DNA from: Stutzerimonas zhaodongensis
GTDB taxonomy: Bacteria; Pseudomonadota; Gammaproteobacteria; Pseudomonadales; Pseudomonadaceae
Reading direction: 5' to 3'
Assembly: GCF_003696365.1 (NCBI RefSeq)
Contig: NZ_RFFM01000002.1
Span: 744,001 to 808,000, forward strand
Length of the DNA: 64,000 nt
Shown: in pieces, positions 19,101 to 27,550 of the stretch
Layout: each line of letters starts with the position of its first letter
Position numbering within the stretch: the first letter of the stretch is position 1
Made by a program: the position numbers and the translations under genes
The notes under the pieces: generated by a model
What the model was told of the DNA's origin: nothing
Database searches by the model: none
What the model saw: the letters and a program-made list of their open reading frames with translations, nothing else

Positions 19101-19313
19101 GACTGCGTTATCGCGGCCACGTACCGCTTCGATCAGGGTGCGGGCTTCACGGCGGATGGCTTCGATGCCCGCTTCGCCGGGGTCGGCAAGCTGCAACAGC
19201 TCGTTCAGATAGGCTGACTCGTCAACGCTGTAGTTGGCGCTCACGGTGGGGAAGAATTCGGCGGCTTTCAGATTGGCGAAATCGCCCTGCAAGACTTGAC
19301 CGGCTTTGAACAT
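16152..19313 (-). CDS. putA: Bifunctional proline dehydrogenase / L-glutamate-gamma-semialdehyde dehydrogenase PutA
   Basis: Oxidises proline to glutamate in two steps using FAD then NAD+. The 1053-residue protein has an N-terminal arm (~1-100), a proline dehydrogenase barrel (~150-480, with LRLVKGAYWDSEIK) and an aldehyde dehydrogenase domain (~530-1030). The latter carries the catalytic Cys in SAGQRCSAL and the general-base Glu in IAETGGQNA. The start at 19313 follows GAGAGGAG; the frame to 19445 is not supported. It lacks the ribbon-helix-helix DNA-binding domain of the ~1320-residue trifunctional PutAs, so it cannot repress itself. Control is expected from pruR, immediately upstream. Confidence 0.96.
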   Translation of the reverse strand: MFKAGQVLQGDFANLKAAEFFPTVSANYSVDESAYLNELLQLADPGEAGIEAIRREARTLIEAVRGRDNAVDTLDALLRQYSLDTHEGLMLMCLAEALLRVPDSATADALIRDKLNAAEWERHLGKSDNVLVNFAAWGLVMTGKVVDPDNSDGRPKNVIGRLVKRSGEPVIRAAMNQAMKLMGKQFVLGRTISEALKNGRPEREKGYTYSFDMLGEAALTDEDARKYMADYRQAVQTVGAEPQVGPGPRPSVSIKLSALHPRYEVAQRERVLTELFESVRELAILARKLDVGITIDAEEADRLELSLELYEKLMRDPAIAGWGEFGLVIQAYSKRCLPVLVWLTLLGKELNARIPLRLVKGAYWDSEIKQCQVQGLDGYPVFTRKEGTDTSYLACARYLLSEHTRGVIYPQFASHNAHTVSCILAMVGELKVPREFEFQRLHGMGDALYDTVIEKYRKNVRIYAPVGAHKDLLPYLVRRLLENGANSSFVHQLVDPRVPVETLIDHPVTQLRQFKTLGNHRIPLPPALYGNRTNSQGINMNIQTQWNELSSAYQTFLDRQWQAAPVIGGQKLTGTANKLHCPYQLSQEVGTAQFATAEQAKQAIDGLSAFWPRWNATPIEQRAQILERLGDLLEANRAELMAMCTLEAGKTLQDGIDEVREAVDFCRYYALQARLKLGREELKGPTGERNELFHEGRGVFVCISPWNFPLAIYLGQITAALVAGNTVLAKPAEQTSLIAARALELMFEAGLPKDAIAFLPGDGATLGGVFCRDPRVVGVCFTGSTDTARIINRQLAEKEGAIATLIAETGGQNAMIVDSTALPEQVVKDAIGSAFTSAGQRCSALRVLYVQRDIADRVIELIKGAMDQLKVGPTHLRENDLGPVIDAEARDGLLAHIQKLKGEGKLIAEAKLPGSLNGHFVAPVAFEIGGIHELKKEQFGPVLHVVRFDAADLEKVVTDINATGYGLTLGVHTRNEETAERIEAMARVGNLYVNRNQVGAVVGVQPFGGCGLSGTGPKAGGPSYLLRFVNERTTSTNTTAVGGNASLLSLGDD

Positions 19314-19443
19314 CGCGCCGCTCCTCTCGTGGAGTGTTGTTGTGTTGGGATCTGGTTCAGCGGCCACGCGCGATAAGGGATGCGCGGGAGTTCGCCAAAA
19401 CGGGTAGGCGAATCTAAGACGATGGCGTTTTGGGTTGTTGTGC

Positions 19444-19474
19444 AAACCTACGGATCTTTTACAAAAACCTACGG
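19444..19474 (-). promoter_or_regulatory. Candidate PruR operator: direct repeat upstream of putA
   Basis: Two exact copies of AAACCTACGG (19444-19453 and 19465-19474) are spaced 21 bases start to start, two helical turns, the usual layout for an AraC-family dimer. They lie about 130 bases upstream of the putA start, in the gap after pruR. No copies were noticed before either putP. The repeat is seen directly; the binding protein is inferred. Confidence 0.55.
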
Positions 19475-19566
19475 GTTTTGATAACCGTCAAAACGCTGTC
19501 AAGAAAAAGCGCTATAGCGAGGCACGATAGCGGCACCTGTACGAAAAACGCACCGACCCGGTGCGT

Positions 19567-20322
19567 TTAATCTTCGCTGCGTCGTAGCCGCTTCGGCGTC
19601 AGCCCAAGGTAGCGACGGGTCGCAGTGGTCAAGGCGCTCTGGCTGGAGAATCCACACTCTTCGGCGATCCTCACCAGCGGCAGCGGGCTTTCGCGAAGCA
19701 GCCTGGCCGCACGATCGAGGCGACTCTTGAGCAGATATTGATGCGGCGTGAGACCAACGCTGTCCTTGAATTGCACGTGGAAGTGACTGGGGCTCAGGCA
19801 AACCACCTGCGCGAGTTCGGCCACCGTAATCCGACGTGCCAGATTACTTTCGATATGCGCATCCAGGCGGGCGATGTCCAGCGGACCTCTCGGTTGATGT
19901 ATCGCCTCGCCGAACACCCGCAGATGCAAGGCACGCAGCAGTACGCCGCCCAGTGCGCGCGCCAGCAGCGGGTCGCTACCGTAGCGCGCCAGCTCGGCAC
20001 CGGCATAGTTGAGCAAGTTATGGAAGTCGGCGTCCAGCGCCGGATAGCGCGGGATTTCGAACAGTTGCGCCAGCAGGCGTGGGTCGTCTGCGCTCAGATC
20101 CTGCTCATCGAGATCGATGATGAGCATGCGGTTGTCACCCTTGCCAGCGAACTCATGATCAGCGTGGCCTGGCACCAGGCAGGCACGCATACGGCAAACC
20201 TCACCACCCGACCCGTCCACCTCGAACTCGGCACTGCCCGACAGCGACAGTACCAACTGGTGGTAGTCGTGGGCGTGTTCGTGAGCCTGATCATCGAGGC
20301 GAAGCAGACGTGCGTTGAGCAT
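19567..20322 (-). CDS. pruR: AraC-family transcriptional activator of proline catabolism PruR
   Basis: The 251-residue protein has an N-terminal cupin-like sensing domain (EHAHDYHQLVLSLSGSAEF) and a C-terminal pair of helix-turn-helix motifs (ITVAELAQVVCLSPSHFHVQF and IAEECGFSSQSALTTATR). The start at 20322 has an AGGT ribosome site; the frame to 20433 adds an unrelated Cys-rich extension. In P. aeruginosa the AraC protein PruR lies between asrA and putA and activates putA/putP in response to proline. The same order here supports the name. Confidence 0.88.
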   Translation of the reverse strand: MLNARLLRLDDQAHEHAHDYHQLVLSLSGSAEFEVDGSGGEVCRMRACLVPGHADHEFAGKGDNRMLIIDLDEQDLSADDPRLLAQLFEIPRYPALDADFHNLLNYAGAELARYGSDPLLARALGGVLLRALHLRVFGEAIHQPRGPLDIARLDAHIESNLARRITVAELAQVVCLSPSHFHVQFKDSVGLTPHQYLLKSRLDRAARLLRESPLPLVRIAEECGFSSQSALTTATRRYLGLTPKRLRRSED

Positions 20323-20408
20323 GGCGGGGTACCTGGCGTATGGCCGCACTCTACCGGAGGCCAGGGGGTTTTTACAGCAGCGGCAAATCCAGCAAAGCGG
20401 CTGCCGGA

Positions 20409-20436
20409 TTGAAATCATTCGCCGGATACCCATCTA
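20409..20436 (+). promoter_or_regulatory. Candidate heat-shock (sigma-32) promoter of asrA
   Basis: TTGAAA at 20409-20414 and CCCATCTA at 20429-20436 are separated by 14 bases. This resembles the sigma-32 consensus CTTGAA-N13-17-CCCCATNT. The start of asrA is 29 bases downstream. Seen directly; its use is inferred. Confidence 0.5.
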
Positions 20437-20464
20437 AAGAGCACGTACTCGCAACAGGTGCCGC

Positions 20465-22843
20465 ATGAACGACGACAACAACCAGAATTTCGAGCAGAAC
20501 GTTTCCACCGATCTGGCGCTGCCGGATCAGAACCTGCCCGACAAGCTGTACATCGTCCCGGTGCACAACCGGCCTTTCTTCCCTGCCCAGGTGCTGCCGA
20601 TCATCGTGAATGAAGAGCCATGGGCCGACACCCTGGAACTGGTCTCCAAGACGCCGCATCAGCGTCTGGCCCTCTTCTATATGGACAGCCCGGCACAGGA
20701 TGCCGCGAGCTTCGATCCGGACAGCCTGCCCGAACACGGCACCATGGTTCGCGTGCACCACGCATCGAAGGAAGGCGGCAAGTTGCAATTCGTCGCCCAG
20801 GGTATGGCCCGTGTCCGAATCAAAGGGTGGCTGCGCCGTAAACCGCCTTATCTGGTGGAAGTCGAATACCCGCAGAGCGATGAAGACCCGCGCGACGAAG
20901 TGAAGGCCTACGGCATGGCGCTGATCAATGCGATCAAGGAGCTTTTGCCGCTTAATCCTTTGTACAGCGAAGAGTTGAAGAACTACCTCAACCGCTTCAG
21001 CCCGAACGCGCCGTCACCGTTGACCGACTTCGCCGCCGCGCTGACCACGGCGCCAGGCATCGAGCTACAGGAAGTCCTGGACACCGTGCCCGTTCTCAAG
21101 CGCATGGAGAAGGTGCTGCCGCTGCTGCGCAAGGAAGTCGAAGTCGCCAAACTGCAGAAAGAACTGACGGGAGAAGTGAACAGAAAGATCGGCGAGCGCC
21201 AGCGCGAGTTCTTCCTCAAGGAACAGCTTAAGATCATCCAGCAGGAACTCGGCATTACCAAGGATGACCGCAGCGCCGACGCCGACGAGTTCCGTTCTCG
21301 CCTGGAGGGCAAGGTCGTTCCCCCAGCCGCGCAGAAGCGCATCGACGACGAACTGAACAAGCTTTCCGTACTTGAGACCGGCTCGCCAGAGTATGCGGTA
21401 ACCCGCAACTACCTGGATTGGGCAACGTCGATGCCTTGGGGCCTGTACAGCGAAGACAAGCTTGATCTGGAGCACGCCCGCAAAGTACTCAACGCGCACC
21501 ATGCCGGACTCGACGATATCAAGAGCCGCATCATCGAGTTCCTTGCCGTTGGCGCGTTCCGCGGCGAAATCTCGGGCTCAATCGTGCTGCTGGTGGGCCC
21601 ACCTGGCGTTGGCAAGACCAGTATCGGCAAATCCATCGCAGAGTCGCTGGGCCGTCCTTTCTACCGGTTCAGTGTCGGCGGCATGCGCGACGAGGCGGAG
21701 ATCAAGGGTCATCGGCGAACCTATATCGGTGCCCTGCCCGGCAAGCTGGCCCAGGCGCTCAAGGAAGTCGAGGTAATGAACCCGGTAATCATGCTCGACG
21801 AAGTCGACAAGCTGGGCAGCAGCCATCAGGGCGACCCGGCGTCAGCGCTGCTCGAAACACTCGACCCCGAACAGAATGTCGGCTTCCTCGATCACTATCT
21901 CGACCTGCGCCTGGATCTGTCCAAGGTGTTGTTCGTCTGCACCGCCAACAGCCTCTACTCGATTCCTGGTCCGCTACTCGATCGCATGGAAATCATTCGG
22001 CTGTCCGGCTACATCACCGAAGAGAAACTGGCGATCGCCAAGCGTCACCTGTGGCCACGTCAGTTGCAACGCGCTGGCGTACCGAAGAATCGCCTGTCCA
22101 TCAGCGAAAGCGCACTGCGTTATCTCATCGAGGGATACGCGCGAGAAGCCGGCGTTCGCCAGCTGGACAAGCAGCTTGGTAAGGTCGTGCGCAAGGCGGT
22201 GGTCAAGCTGCTGGATGAACCGGAAAGCAAGATCAAGATCGGTCCCAAGGACATCGAAGGCTATCTGGGCATGCCATTCTGGCATCCGGAACAGCTGCTG
22301 ACCGGAGTGGGCGTGGTTACCGGGCTAGCGTGGAACAGTATGGGTGGCGCGACACTGCCCATCGAGGCGACACGCATTCACACGCTCAACCGCGGATTCA
22401 AGCTCACCGGCAAGCTGGGCGATGTGATGAAGGAGTCGGCCGAGATAGCCTTCAGCTATGTGAACTCGCATCTGAGGGAGTTCAAGGGCGATCCGGAGTT
22501 CTTCGACCAGGCTTTCGTGCACATGCATGTGCCTGAGGGCGCGACGCCGAAGGACGGACCCAGTGCAGGCATCAGCATGGCCAGCGCGCTGTTGTCATTG
22601 GCGCGTAACCAAGCGCCGAAGAAAGGTGTGGCCATGACCGGCGAGTTGACCCTGACCGGGCTGGTCCTGCCCATCGGCGGGTTACGTGAAAAAGTCATCG
22701 CCGCGAGACGTTTGAAGCTTTATGAGCTGATCATCCCGGAGCTCAATCGCGGGGATTTCGAAGAGCTGCCGGACTATCTCAAGGAAGGCCTGACGATGCA
22801 TTTCGCCAAGCGCTTCAGCGACGTGGTCAAGGTTCTGTTCTGA
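20465..22843 (+). CDS. asrA: Lon-type ATP-dependent serine protease (AsrA-like second Lon)
   Basis: A 792-residue LonA-type protease: N-terminal substrate-binding domain (~25-225), a coiled stretch (~230-280), an AAA+ module with Walker A GPPGVGKT (~378) and Walker B VIMLDEVDK, and a C-terminal protease with the dyad S700 (GPSAG) and K743 (REKVIAA), 43 residues apart as in Lon. The order asrA-pruR-putA matches P. aeruginosa, where this second Lon is called AsrA and influences the heat-shock response to aminoglycosides. It is not next to clpX/hupB, so it is not the housekeeping lon. A heat-shock-like promoter lies upstream. Confidence 0.92.
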   Translation: MNDDNNQNFEQNVSTDLALPDQNLPDKLYIVPVHNRPFFPAQVLPIIVNEEPWADTLELVSKTPHQRLALFYMDSPAQDAASFDPDSLPEHGTMVRVHHASKEGGKLQFVAQGMARVRIKGWLRRKPPYLVEVEYPQSDEDPRDEVKAYGMALINAIKELLPLNPLYSEELKNYLNRFSPNAPSPLTDFAAALTTAPGIELQEVLDTVPVLKRMEKVLPLLRKEVEVAKLQKELTGEVNRKIGERQREFFLKEQLKIIQQELGITKDDRSADADEFRSRLEGKVVPPAAQKRIDDELNKLSVLETGSPEYAVTRNYLDWATSMPWGLYSEDKLDLEHARKVLNAHHAGLDDIKSRIIEFLAVGAFRGEISGSIVLLVGPPGVGKTSIGKSIAESLGRPFYRFSVGGMRDEAEIKGHRRTYIGALPGKLAQALKEVEVMNPVIMLDEVDKLGSSHQGDPASALLETLDPEQNVGFLDHYLDLRLDLSKVLFVCTANSLYSIPGPLLDRMEIIRLSGYITEEKLAIAKRHLWPRQLQRAGVPKNRLSISESALRYLIEGYAREAGVRQLDKQLGKVVRKAVVKLLDEPESKIKIGPKDIEGYLGMPFWHPEQLLTGVGVVTGLAWNSMGGATLPIEATRIHTLNRGFKLTGKLGDVMKESAEIAFSYVNSHLREFKGDPEFFDQAFVHMHVPEGATPKDGPSAGISMASALLSLARNQAPKKGVAMTGELTLTGLVLPIGGLREKVIAARRLKLYELIIPELNRGDFEELPDYLKEGLTMHFAKRFSDVVKVLF

Positions 22844-23006
22844 GCAGGTGCGGCGGGCCGTGCAATGCGTCACGGCCTCAGCCGCAGCTCATCTGTTGCC
22901 CCGCACACCCGATCGCCAAGCGAATGACTTTACGCACAGGCGTTAGCACCTTATGGTTTGAGCCGACGCCCGAGCGTTTTCCTTCACCTCCTGAGTCGGT
23001 CGCCCC

Positions 23007-23396
23007 ATGTTTCTAGTTCGCCTGCTGCCGTTCGCTCCCCTGCTCCTGCTTGCTGCCTGCGCCAGTACGCCGCCAACTAGCGTCGCCCTCAGCGACGACG
23101 CAGACTGCCCGGTCGCCCTGCAACGCGGCCAGACGCTGATCGTCAGTCTCGCAAGTAATCCCACCACGGGCTATCGCTGGACCCTGCGCGAGGTCTCGAC
23201 TGATCAACTGAAAAGCCTTGGTCCGGAAGTGTTCAGCTCACCGAAGTCAGACATGATCGGCGGGGACGGCATGTCGACCTGGCGCTTCCAGGCGGCAGAA
23301 GCAGGCAGCGGCCGTCTTTACCTTACTTATCAGCAACCATGGGAACCGGACGCCGAACCGGCTGGGCTGTTCGACTGCCGTATAGAAGTTCAATAG
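23007..23396 (+). CDS. icp: Chagasin-like inhibitor of cysteine peptidases (family I42), lipoprotein
   Basis: A 129-residue lipoprotein precursor with lipobox LLAAC (Cys18). The three loops that plug the active site of papain-type peptidases are visible: NPTTGYRW, GGDGMSTWRF and YQQPWE. Pseudomonas ICPs of this type sit next to asrA, as here. It should be anchored in the outer membrane facing the periplasm, where it could restrain host or self proteases. Gap to asrA is about 160 bases with a GC hairpin, so it is probably its own unit. Confidence 0.88.
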   Translation: MFLVRLLPFAPLLLLAACASTPPTSVALSDDADCPVALQRGQTLIVSLASNPTTGYRWTLREVSTDQLKSLGPEVFSSPKSDMIGGDGMSTWRFQAAEAGSGRLYLTYQQPWEPDAEPAGLFDCRIEVQ

Positions 23397-23495
23397 CCGT
23401 AGGCCGTTGTTGCCGGCTGTCCAGTTGCCAACGGCGCCTGGGCTGGCTTTCCGCTACAATGCCGCCCCTGTTTTTCAGCCTGCCCAGACGCCGCC

Positions 23496-24239
23496 GTGAG
23501 CCACGAACCCGATCGCCTGTTCGCCAAGCCCCTTGCCCAACCCCAGGACTTCGTATTCAACGAAGATGTGGTGCGGGTTTTCCCCGACATGATCAAGCGC
23601 TCGGTACCGGGCTACCCGACCATCGTCGAGAACATCGGGGTGCTGGCCGCCCAGTTTGCCCAGCCCAATAGCTGCCTCTATGACCTCGGCTGCTCACTGG
23701 GTGCCGTCACCCAGGCGCTGCGCCGGCACGTGAAGACCGATAATTGCCAAGTGATTGCCGTCGACAATTCCGCCGCCATGGTGGAGCGCTGTCGCGAGTA
23801 CCTACATGGGCAGGACTCCATGTTTCAGGAGTTGGTGCCGGTTGAGGTAGTCGAAGCCGACGTGCTGTCCCTCGCGTTCCAACCGGCGTCCCTGGTTGCG
23901 TTGAATTTCACCTTGCAGTTCATTCCGCCAGAGCAGCGGCCTGTGTTGCTGGGCGCCATTCGCCAGGCCCTGGTGCCGGGAGGGGCATTGATCCTCTCGG
24001 AAAAGCTGCGCTTCGAGGACGAGCAAGAACATGAGCTGCTGACCGACCTGCACGTTGCCTTCAAGCGCGCCAATGGCTATAGCGAACTGGAAATCGCGCA
24101 GAAGCGCAGCGCCATCGAGAATGTGATGAAGCCCGACAGCCTGGAAACCCACCGCCAGCGCCTGCTCGACGCTGGTTTTTCCAAGGTCGTGCCCTGGTTC
24201 CAATGCCTTAACTTCGCCTCGTTGATTGCCCTGCCATGA
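23496..24239 (+). CDS. cmoA: Carboxy-S-adenosyl-L-methionine synthase CmoA
   Basis: Converts SAM and prephenate to carboxy-SAM, the donor used by CmoB for 5-oxyacetyl-uridine at position 34 of several tRNAs. The 247-residue protein has the class I methyltransferase glycine loop [14 protein letters not shown] and the CmoA N-terminus [20 protein letters not shown]. Start is GTG at 23496. Its stop overlaps the cmoB start by four bases (ATGA), so the two form an operon. Confidence 0.95.
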   Translation: MSHEPDRLFAKPLAQPQDFVFNEDVVRVFPDMIKRSVPGYPTIVENIGVLAAQFAQPNSCLYDLGCSLGAVTQALRRHVKTDNCQVIAVDNSAAMVERCREYLHGQDSMFQELVPVEVVEADVLSLAFQPASLVALNFTLQFIPPEQRPVLLGAIRQALVPGGALILSEKLRFEDEQEHELLTDLHVAFKRANGYSELEIAQKRSAIENVMKPDSLETHRQRLLDAGFSKVVPWFQCLNFASLIALP

Positions 24240-25198
24240 ACCTCGACCTGACCTCCCTCGCCTGGCGCCTGGCCGGTACCCCGCTGGCTGCTTGGGCTAA
24301 CGGCCTGCAAGCGCAACTCGATGCCAAGCTCGCCATCGGTCACGGCGATTTGCCGCGCTGGCGACGCGCGGTCGATGCGCTGCCGGACATTGAGCCCAGC
24401 AGCGTCGAATTGCGCGATGCGTTCCGGCTCAGCGCCGATTGCGATGAAGCCACTCGCGCCGTCACCCACGACGCCCTGTTCGGCCTGTCGCCGTGGCGCA
24501 AGGGGCCATTCGATGTGTTCGGCGTGCATGTCGACACCGAATGGCGTTCGGACTGGAAGTGGGACCGCGTCTCGCCACATCTGGAGCTGACCGGCAAACG
24601 CATCCTCGATGTCGGCTGCGGCAATGGCTATTACATGTGGCGCATGCTCGGCGCCGGTGCAGACTCGGTCGTGGGTATCGATCCGAACTGGCTGTTCTTC
24701 TGCCAGTTCCACGCGATGAAGCGCTACCTCGATGAGCTTCCGGTCTGGCATCTGCCCATGGCGCTGGAAGAGCTGCCCGCTAAACTCGAAGGCTTTGACA
24801 CCCTGTTCTCAATGGGGGTGCTCTATCACCGCCGCTCACCCGTCGACCACCTGCTCGACCTGAAGGACTGCCTGCTCAAGGGCGGCGAACTGGTGCTGGA
24901 AACCCTGGTGGTCGAAGGCAACGAGCACACCGCGCTGGTTCCGGAAGACCGCTACGCACAAATGCGCAACGTCTGGTTTCTTCCTTCAGTGGCGGCGCTG
25001 GAATGCTGGCTGCGCCGCGCCGGATTCGTCGATGTGCGCTGCGTCGACGTCAGCATCACCAGCATTGGAGAACAGCGCAGCACCGACTGGATGCGCTATC
25101 AGTCGCTACCTGACTTCCTCGACCCGCAGGATCACAGCAAAACCATCGAAGGCCTGCCGGCGCCGATGCGGGCTGTGCTCATTGCCCGCAAACCCTAA
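24236..25198 (+). CDS. cmoB: tRNA U34 carboxymethyltransferase CmoB
   Basis: Transfers the carboxymethyl group from carboxy-SAM to 5-hydroxyuridine-34 of tRNA. The 320-residue length is typical. The cofactor loop is [16 protein letters not shown] (~122-137), preceded by the family's [20 protein letters not shown] segment split over ~86-105. It follows cmoA with a four-base overlap. Its last bases overlap the stop of a convergent small gene. Confidence 0.95.
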   Translation: MNLDLTSLAWRLAGTPLAAWANGLQAQLDAKLAIGHGDLPRWRRAVDALPDIEPSSVELRDAFRLSADCDEATRAVTHDALFGLSPWRKGPFDVFGVHVDTEWRSDWKWDRVSPHLELTGKRILDVGCGNGYYMWRMLGAGADSVVGIDPNWLFFCQFHAMKRYLDELPVWHLPMALEELPAKLEGFDTLFSMGVLYHRRSPVDHLLDLKDCLLKGGELVLETLVVEGNEHTALVPEDRYAQMRNVWFLPSVAALECWLRRAGFVDVRCVDVSITSIGEQRSTDWMRYQSLPDFLDPQDHSKTIEGLPAPMRAVLIARKP

Positions 25199-25464
25199 CG
25201 CGGCTTGCACACTTCCCGCTGCTCGGCCAACAGCTGGCGCAGCGGCATATACGCCTTCTCCATCAAGCACGGCCGGCTCAGATCTCGCGCCCTCAGTTGC
25301 CGATCGCTAAGCCTGAGCAGACGTCGGTAGAGGCGACGTTTGCGCCAGACTTTGAACCACTCGACCGCCGCTTCCTGCAATTCGATGGGCCACATCGCCG
25401 GCATGTAGAAATCCGGTAGCGGCGGCCTAGACTCGCTTTCTGACCGCTGTTCTGAACGCTTCAT
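25195..25464 (-). CDS. Small basic DUF1127-like protein
   Basis: An 89-residue protein rich in Arg. The segment [25 protein letters not shown] matches the arginine-rich core of DUF1127 proteins (a WxxRR..LxxLSDRxLxDIGLSR pattern), some of which affect phosphate or RNA metabolism. Here the usual DIGLSR is RARDLSR, so it is a divergent member. A GAGGATG ribosome site supports the start. It converges on cmoB with a four-base overlap and has no partner. Confidence 0.6.
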   Translation of the reverse strand: MKRSEQRSESESRPPLPDFYMPAMWPIELQEAAVEWFKVWRKRRLYRRLLRLSDRQLRARDLSRPCLMEKAYMPLRQLLAEQREVCKPR

Positions 25465-25608
25465 AGCATCCTCCCGCAGTGAGGGGTGCCTGGCACCCGA
25501 TGTCTGCCGACTTGTCGCGTTGTCGACAGCAACAGACTGAACACCCTTGACGTTTCAGACAAACGACTAGAATAGAACCTACGGTTAAATGAAATTGAAG
25601 GCCAAGCC

Positions 25609-26508
25609 ATGCCAGGAATGCCCGAGCAGTTGCCCCAAACCGCCATGCCCCTACTGGAAATAGATGTGCTGCGCACCTTCGTGTCGATTGCCGAAAGCGG
25701 CAGCTTCACCCGCGCTGCCGGACAAATCTTTCGCACCACGTCGGCGGTCAGCATGCAGATCAAACGCCTCGAAACAACGCTCGGCTGCACCCTTTTCGTC
25801 CGCGAGGCGCGGCGTATCACGCTGACCAGCGATGGCGAGCGACTGCTAAGTTATGCACGTCGCTTGCTCAAGCTGAACGAAGAAGCGGTCAGCGCGTTCG
25901 TCACACCGCGCCTCAATGGCCAGGTACGCTTTGGTACGCCTGCCGATATCGGCACACACATCCTGCCGGGACTGCTGTCTCTGTTTGCGCGGACCCATCC
26001 AGGCGTGGAGGTGAACGTATCGGTTGGGCGAAGCATCGACATGATCCAGCGCGTCGACGCCGGTGAACTGGATGTGGCGCTGATCAGCATCGGAAATGTT
26101 GGACAGGATGATTCTCGAGGCGAGGTCATCCATAGCGAACCTCTGGTCTGGGCAGGTAGAACGGGGGGCGTCGCGGTTGAGCGCGATCCGCTGCCTCTGG
26201 CGCTCGCCAGTCCCGAATGCGCCTGGCGGCGTCAGGCCCTGGACGCATTGGATCGAGCGGGCCGCTCCTATCGCATCGCCTATTCCAGCGAGCAGTGCGC
26301 GGGGCAGGAAGCGGCGATGATTGCCGACCTCGCGGTGGCGCCCTATCCTCTCAGCCTGGTCAAGGCTCCGCTCAAACGGCTGGAGGAAGGCCCAAACCTG
26401 CCATCGCTTGGCGAATACCAGATCAAACTGCTGCGCGCGCCTGGCTGCAGCGAGCCGGTCGAGGTGCTGTCAAGGCATGTGGTAGCCGCTTTCGCCAGTT
26501 ACCGTTAA
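25609..26508 (+). CDS. LysR-family transcriptional regulator
   Basis: A 299-residue regulator with an N-terminal winged helix-turn-helix (DVLRTFVSIAESGSFTRAAG, then SAVSMQIKRLETTLG) and a periplasmic-binding-like effector domain from ~100. GAAGG upstream of 25609 favours that start, although ATG at 25645 aligns better with typical LysR N-termini. Its target is unknown: the downstream DUF2905 gene is co-oriented, and no metabolic gene is divergent from it. Confidence 0.88.
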   Translation: MPGMPEQLPQTAMPLLEIDVLRTFVSIAESGSFTRAAGQIFRTTSAVSMQIKRLETTLGCTLFVREARRITLTSDGERLLSYARRLLKLNEEAVSAFVTPRLNGQVRFGTPADIGTHILPGLLSLFARTHPGVEVNVSVGRSIDMIQRVDAGELDVALISIGNVGQDDSRGEVIHSEPLVWAGRTGGVAVERDPLPLALASPECAWRRQALDALDRAGRSYRIAYSSEQCAGQEAAMIADLAVAPYPLSLVKAPLKRLEEGPNLPSLGEYQIKLLRAPGCSEPVEVLSRHVVAAFASYR

Positions 26509-26553
26509 GGATTCGAACATGAACGGTGCTAGAACGAAGCGACAGGAGACACC

Positions 26554-26763
26554 ATGGCGAAATGGCTGATCGGTGCAGGGCTGGTATTGCTCCTGCTGGG
26601 GGTCGTGCTGCACTTTGCGCCGGGGTTGCTGAGCTGGTTCGGCAAGCTGCCGGGTGATATCCGCATCGAGTCGGAGCGCAGCCGAACATTCATCCCGGTC
26701 ACCTCGATGATCATCCTCAGCGTGGTGCTCACCGTCCTGCTGAACCTCTTCTTCCGACGCTAA
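26554..26763 (+). CDS. DUF2905 family small membrane protein
   Basis: A 69-residue protein with two transmembrane helices (~5-27 and ~48-66) flanking a short polar loop with KLPGDIRIES, the hallmark of DUF2905. An ACAGGAGACACC ribosome site fixes the start. It lies 45 bases after the LysR gene and may be co-transcribed with it. Function unknown. Confidence 0.85.
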   Translation: MAKWLIGAGLVLLLLGVVLHFAPGLLSWFGKLPGDIRIESERSRTFIPVTSMIILSVVLTVLLNLFFRR

Positions 26764-26772
26764 CAGGCGGTA

Positions 26773-26795
26773 GCGGCCCACCGCCAGCGGGCCGC
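26773..26795. terminator. GC hairpin between DUF2905 gene and pdxJ
   Basis: GCGGCCC and GGGCCGC pair across a nine-base loop directly between two convergent stops. No T-run, so termination would be factor-assisted or weak. Confidence 0.4.
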
Positions 26796-26803
26796 CCTAC
26801 CCG

Positions 26804-27550
26804 TCAACCCCTGGCCGAGGCTGACAGGATGAGGTGCTTCATTTCCTTGATGGCCTGTTTGAACCCGACGAACAGCGCATGGGCGACGATGGCGTGCCCA
26901 ATGTTCAGCTCATTGACGCCGCGGATCGCGGCGATGGCCTCAGCGTTGTGGTAGTGCAAACCATGACCGGCGTTGACTATCAGCCCGTGGCTCAAGCCGG
27001 ACTCGACTCCGTCGCGGATTCTAGCGAGCTCACAGGCACGCTCGGCGACAGAGTGCGCATCGGCGTAACGGCCTGTATGCAGTTCGATTGCAGGGGCGCC
27101 AATGCGAGCTGCAGCCTCGATCTGACGCGGGTCAGCATCGATGAACAGCGAAACTTCGGCGCCACAGGCTGCCAGACGCATGACCGCATCTCGGATGCGA
27201 GACTCCTGGCCAGCCACGTCTAGGCCGCCTTCGGTGGTCAGCTCCTGACGTGTTTCAGGTACCAGGCAAACATGTTCAGGGCGCAATTGCTCGGCAAAAG
27301 CCAGCATCGCCTCGGTCACGCCCATCTCGAAGTTCATCCGAGTCTGCAGCGCGTCTTTCATCATCAGCACGTCGCGCTCCTGGATATGCCGACGGTCTTC
27401 GCGCAGATGGACCGTGATGCCGTCAGCACCGGCCTCTTCTGCATCCAGCGCGGCCTTCACCGGGTCCGGATAACGAGTGCCACGCGCCTGGCGCAGGGTG
27501 GCGACATGATCGACATTGACGCCGAGCAGAATTCGATTGGCTTCAGTCAC
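26804..27550 (-). CDS. pdxJ: Pyridoxine 5'-phosphate synthase PdxJ
   Basis: Condenses 1-deoxyxylulose 5-phosphate with 3-amino-2-oxopropyl phosphate to make pyridoxine 5'-phosphate. The 248-residue TIM barrel begins [17 protein letters not shown], contains [13 protein letters not shown] and ends with the phosphate-binding [11 protein letters not shown] and [10 protein letters not shown]. It overlaps recO by eight bases in the classical rnc-era-recO-pdxJ operon. Confidence 0.97.
   Translation of the reverse strand: MTEANRILLGVNVDHVATLRQARGTRYPDPVKAALDAEEAGADGITVHLREDRRHIQERDVLMMKDALQTRMNFEMGVTEAMLAFAEQLRPEHVCLVPETRQELTTEGGLDVAGQESRIRDAVMRLAACGAEVSLFIDADPRQIEAAARIGAPAIELHTGRYADAHSVAERACELARIRDGVESGLSHGLIVNAGHGLHYHNAEAIAAIRGVNELNIGHAIVAHALFVGFKQAIKEMKHLILSASARG

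Noticed and set aside
22856-22877. A terminator after asrA (GGCCGTG / CACGGCC)
   Set aside because: The stem is only 7 bp with an eight-base loop and no T-run; it is not distinct enough from GC-rich background.
23425-23460. A promoter TTGCCA ... TACAAT before cmoA
   Set aside because: The -10-like hexamer is good but the spacer is 24 bases, too long for a standard sigma-70 promoter.
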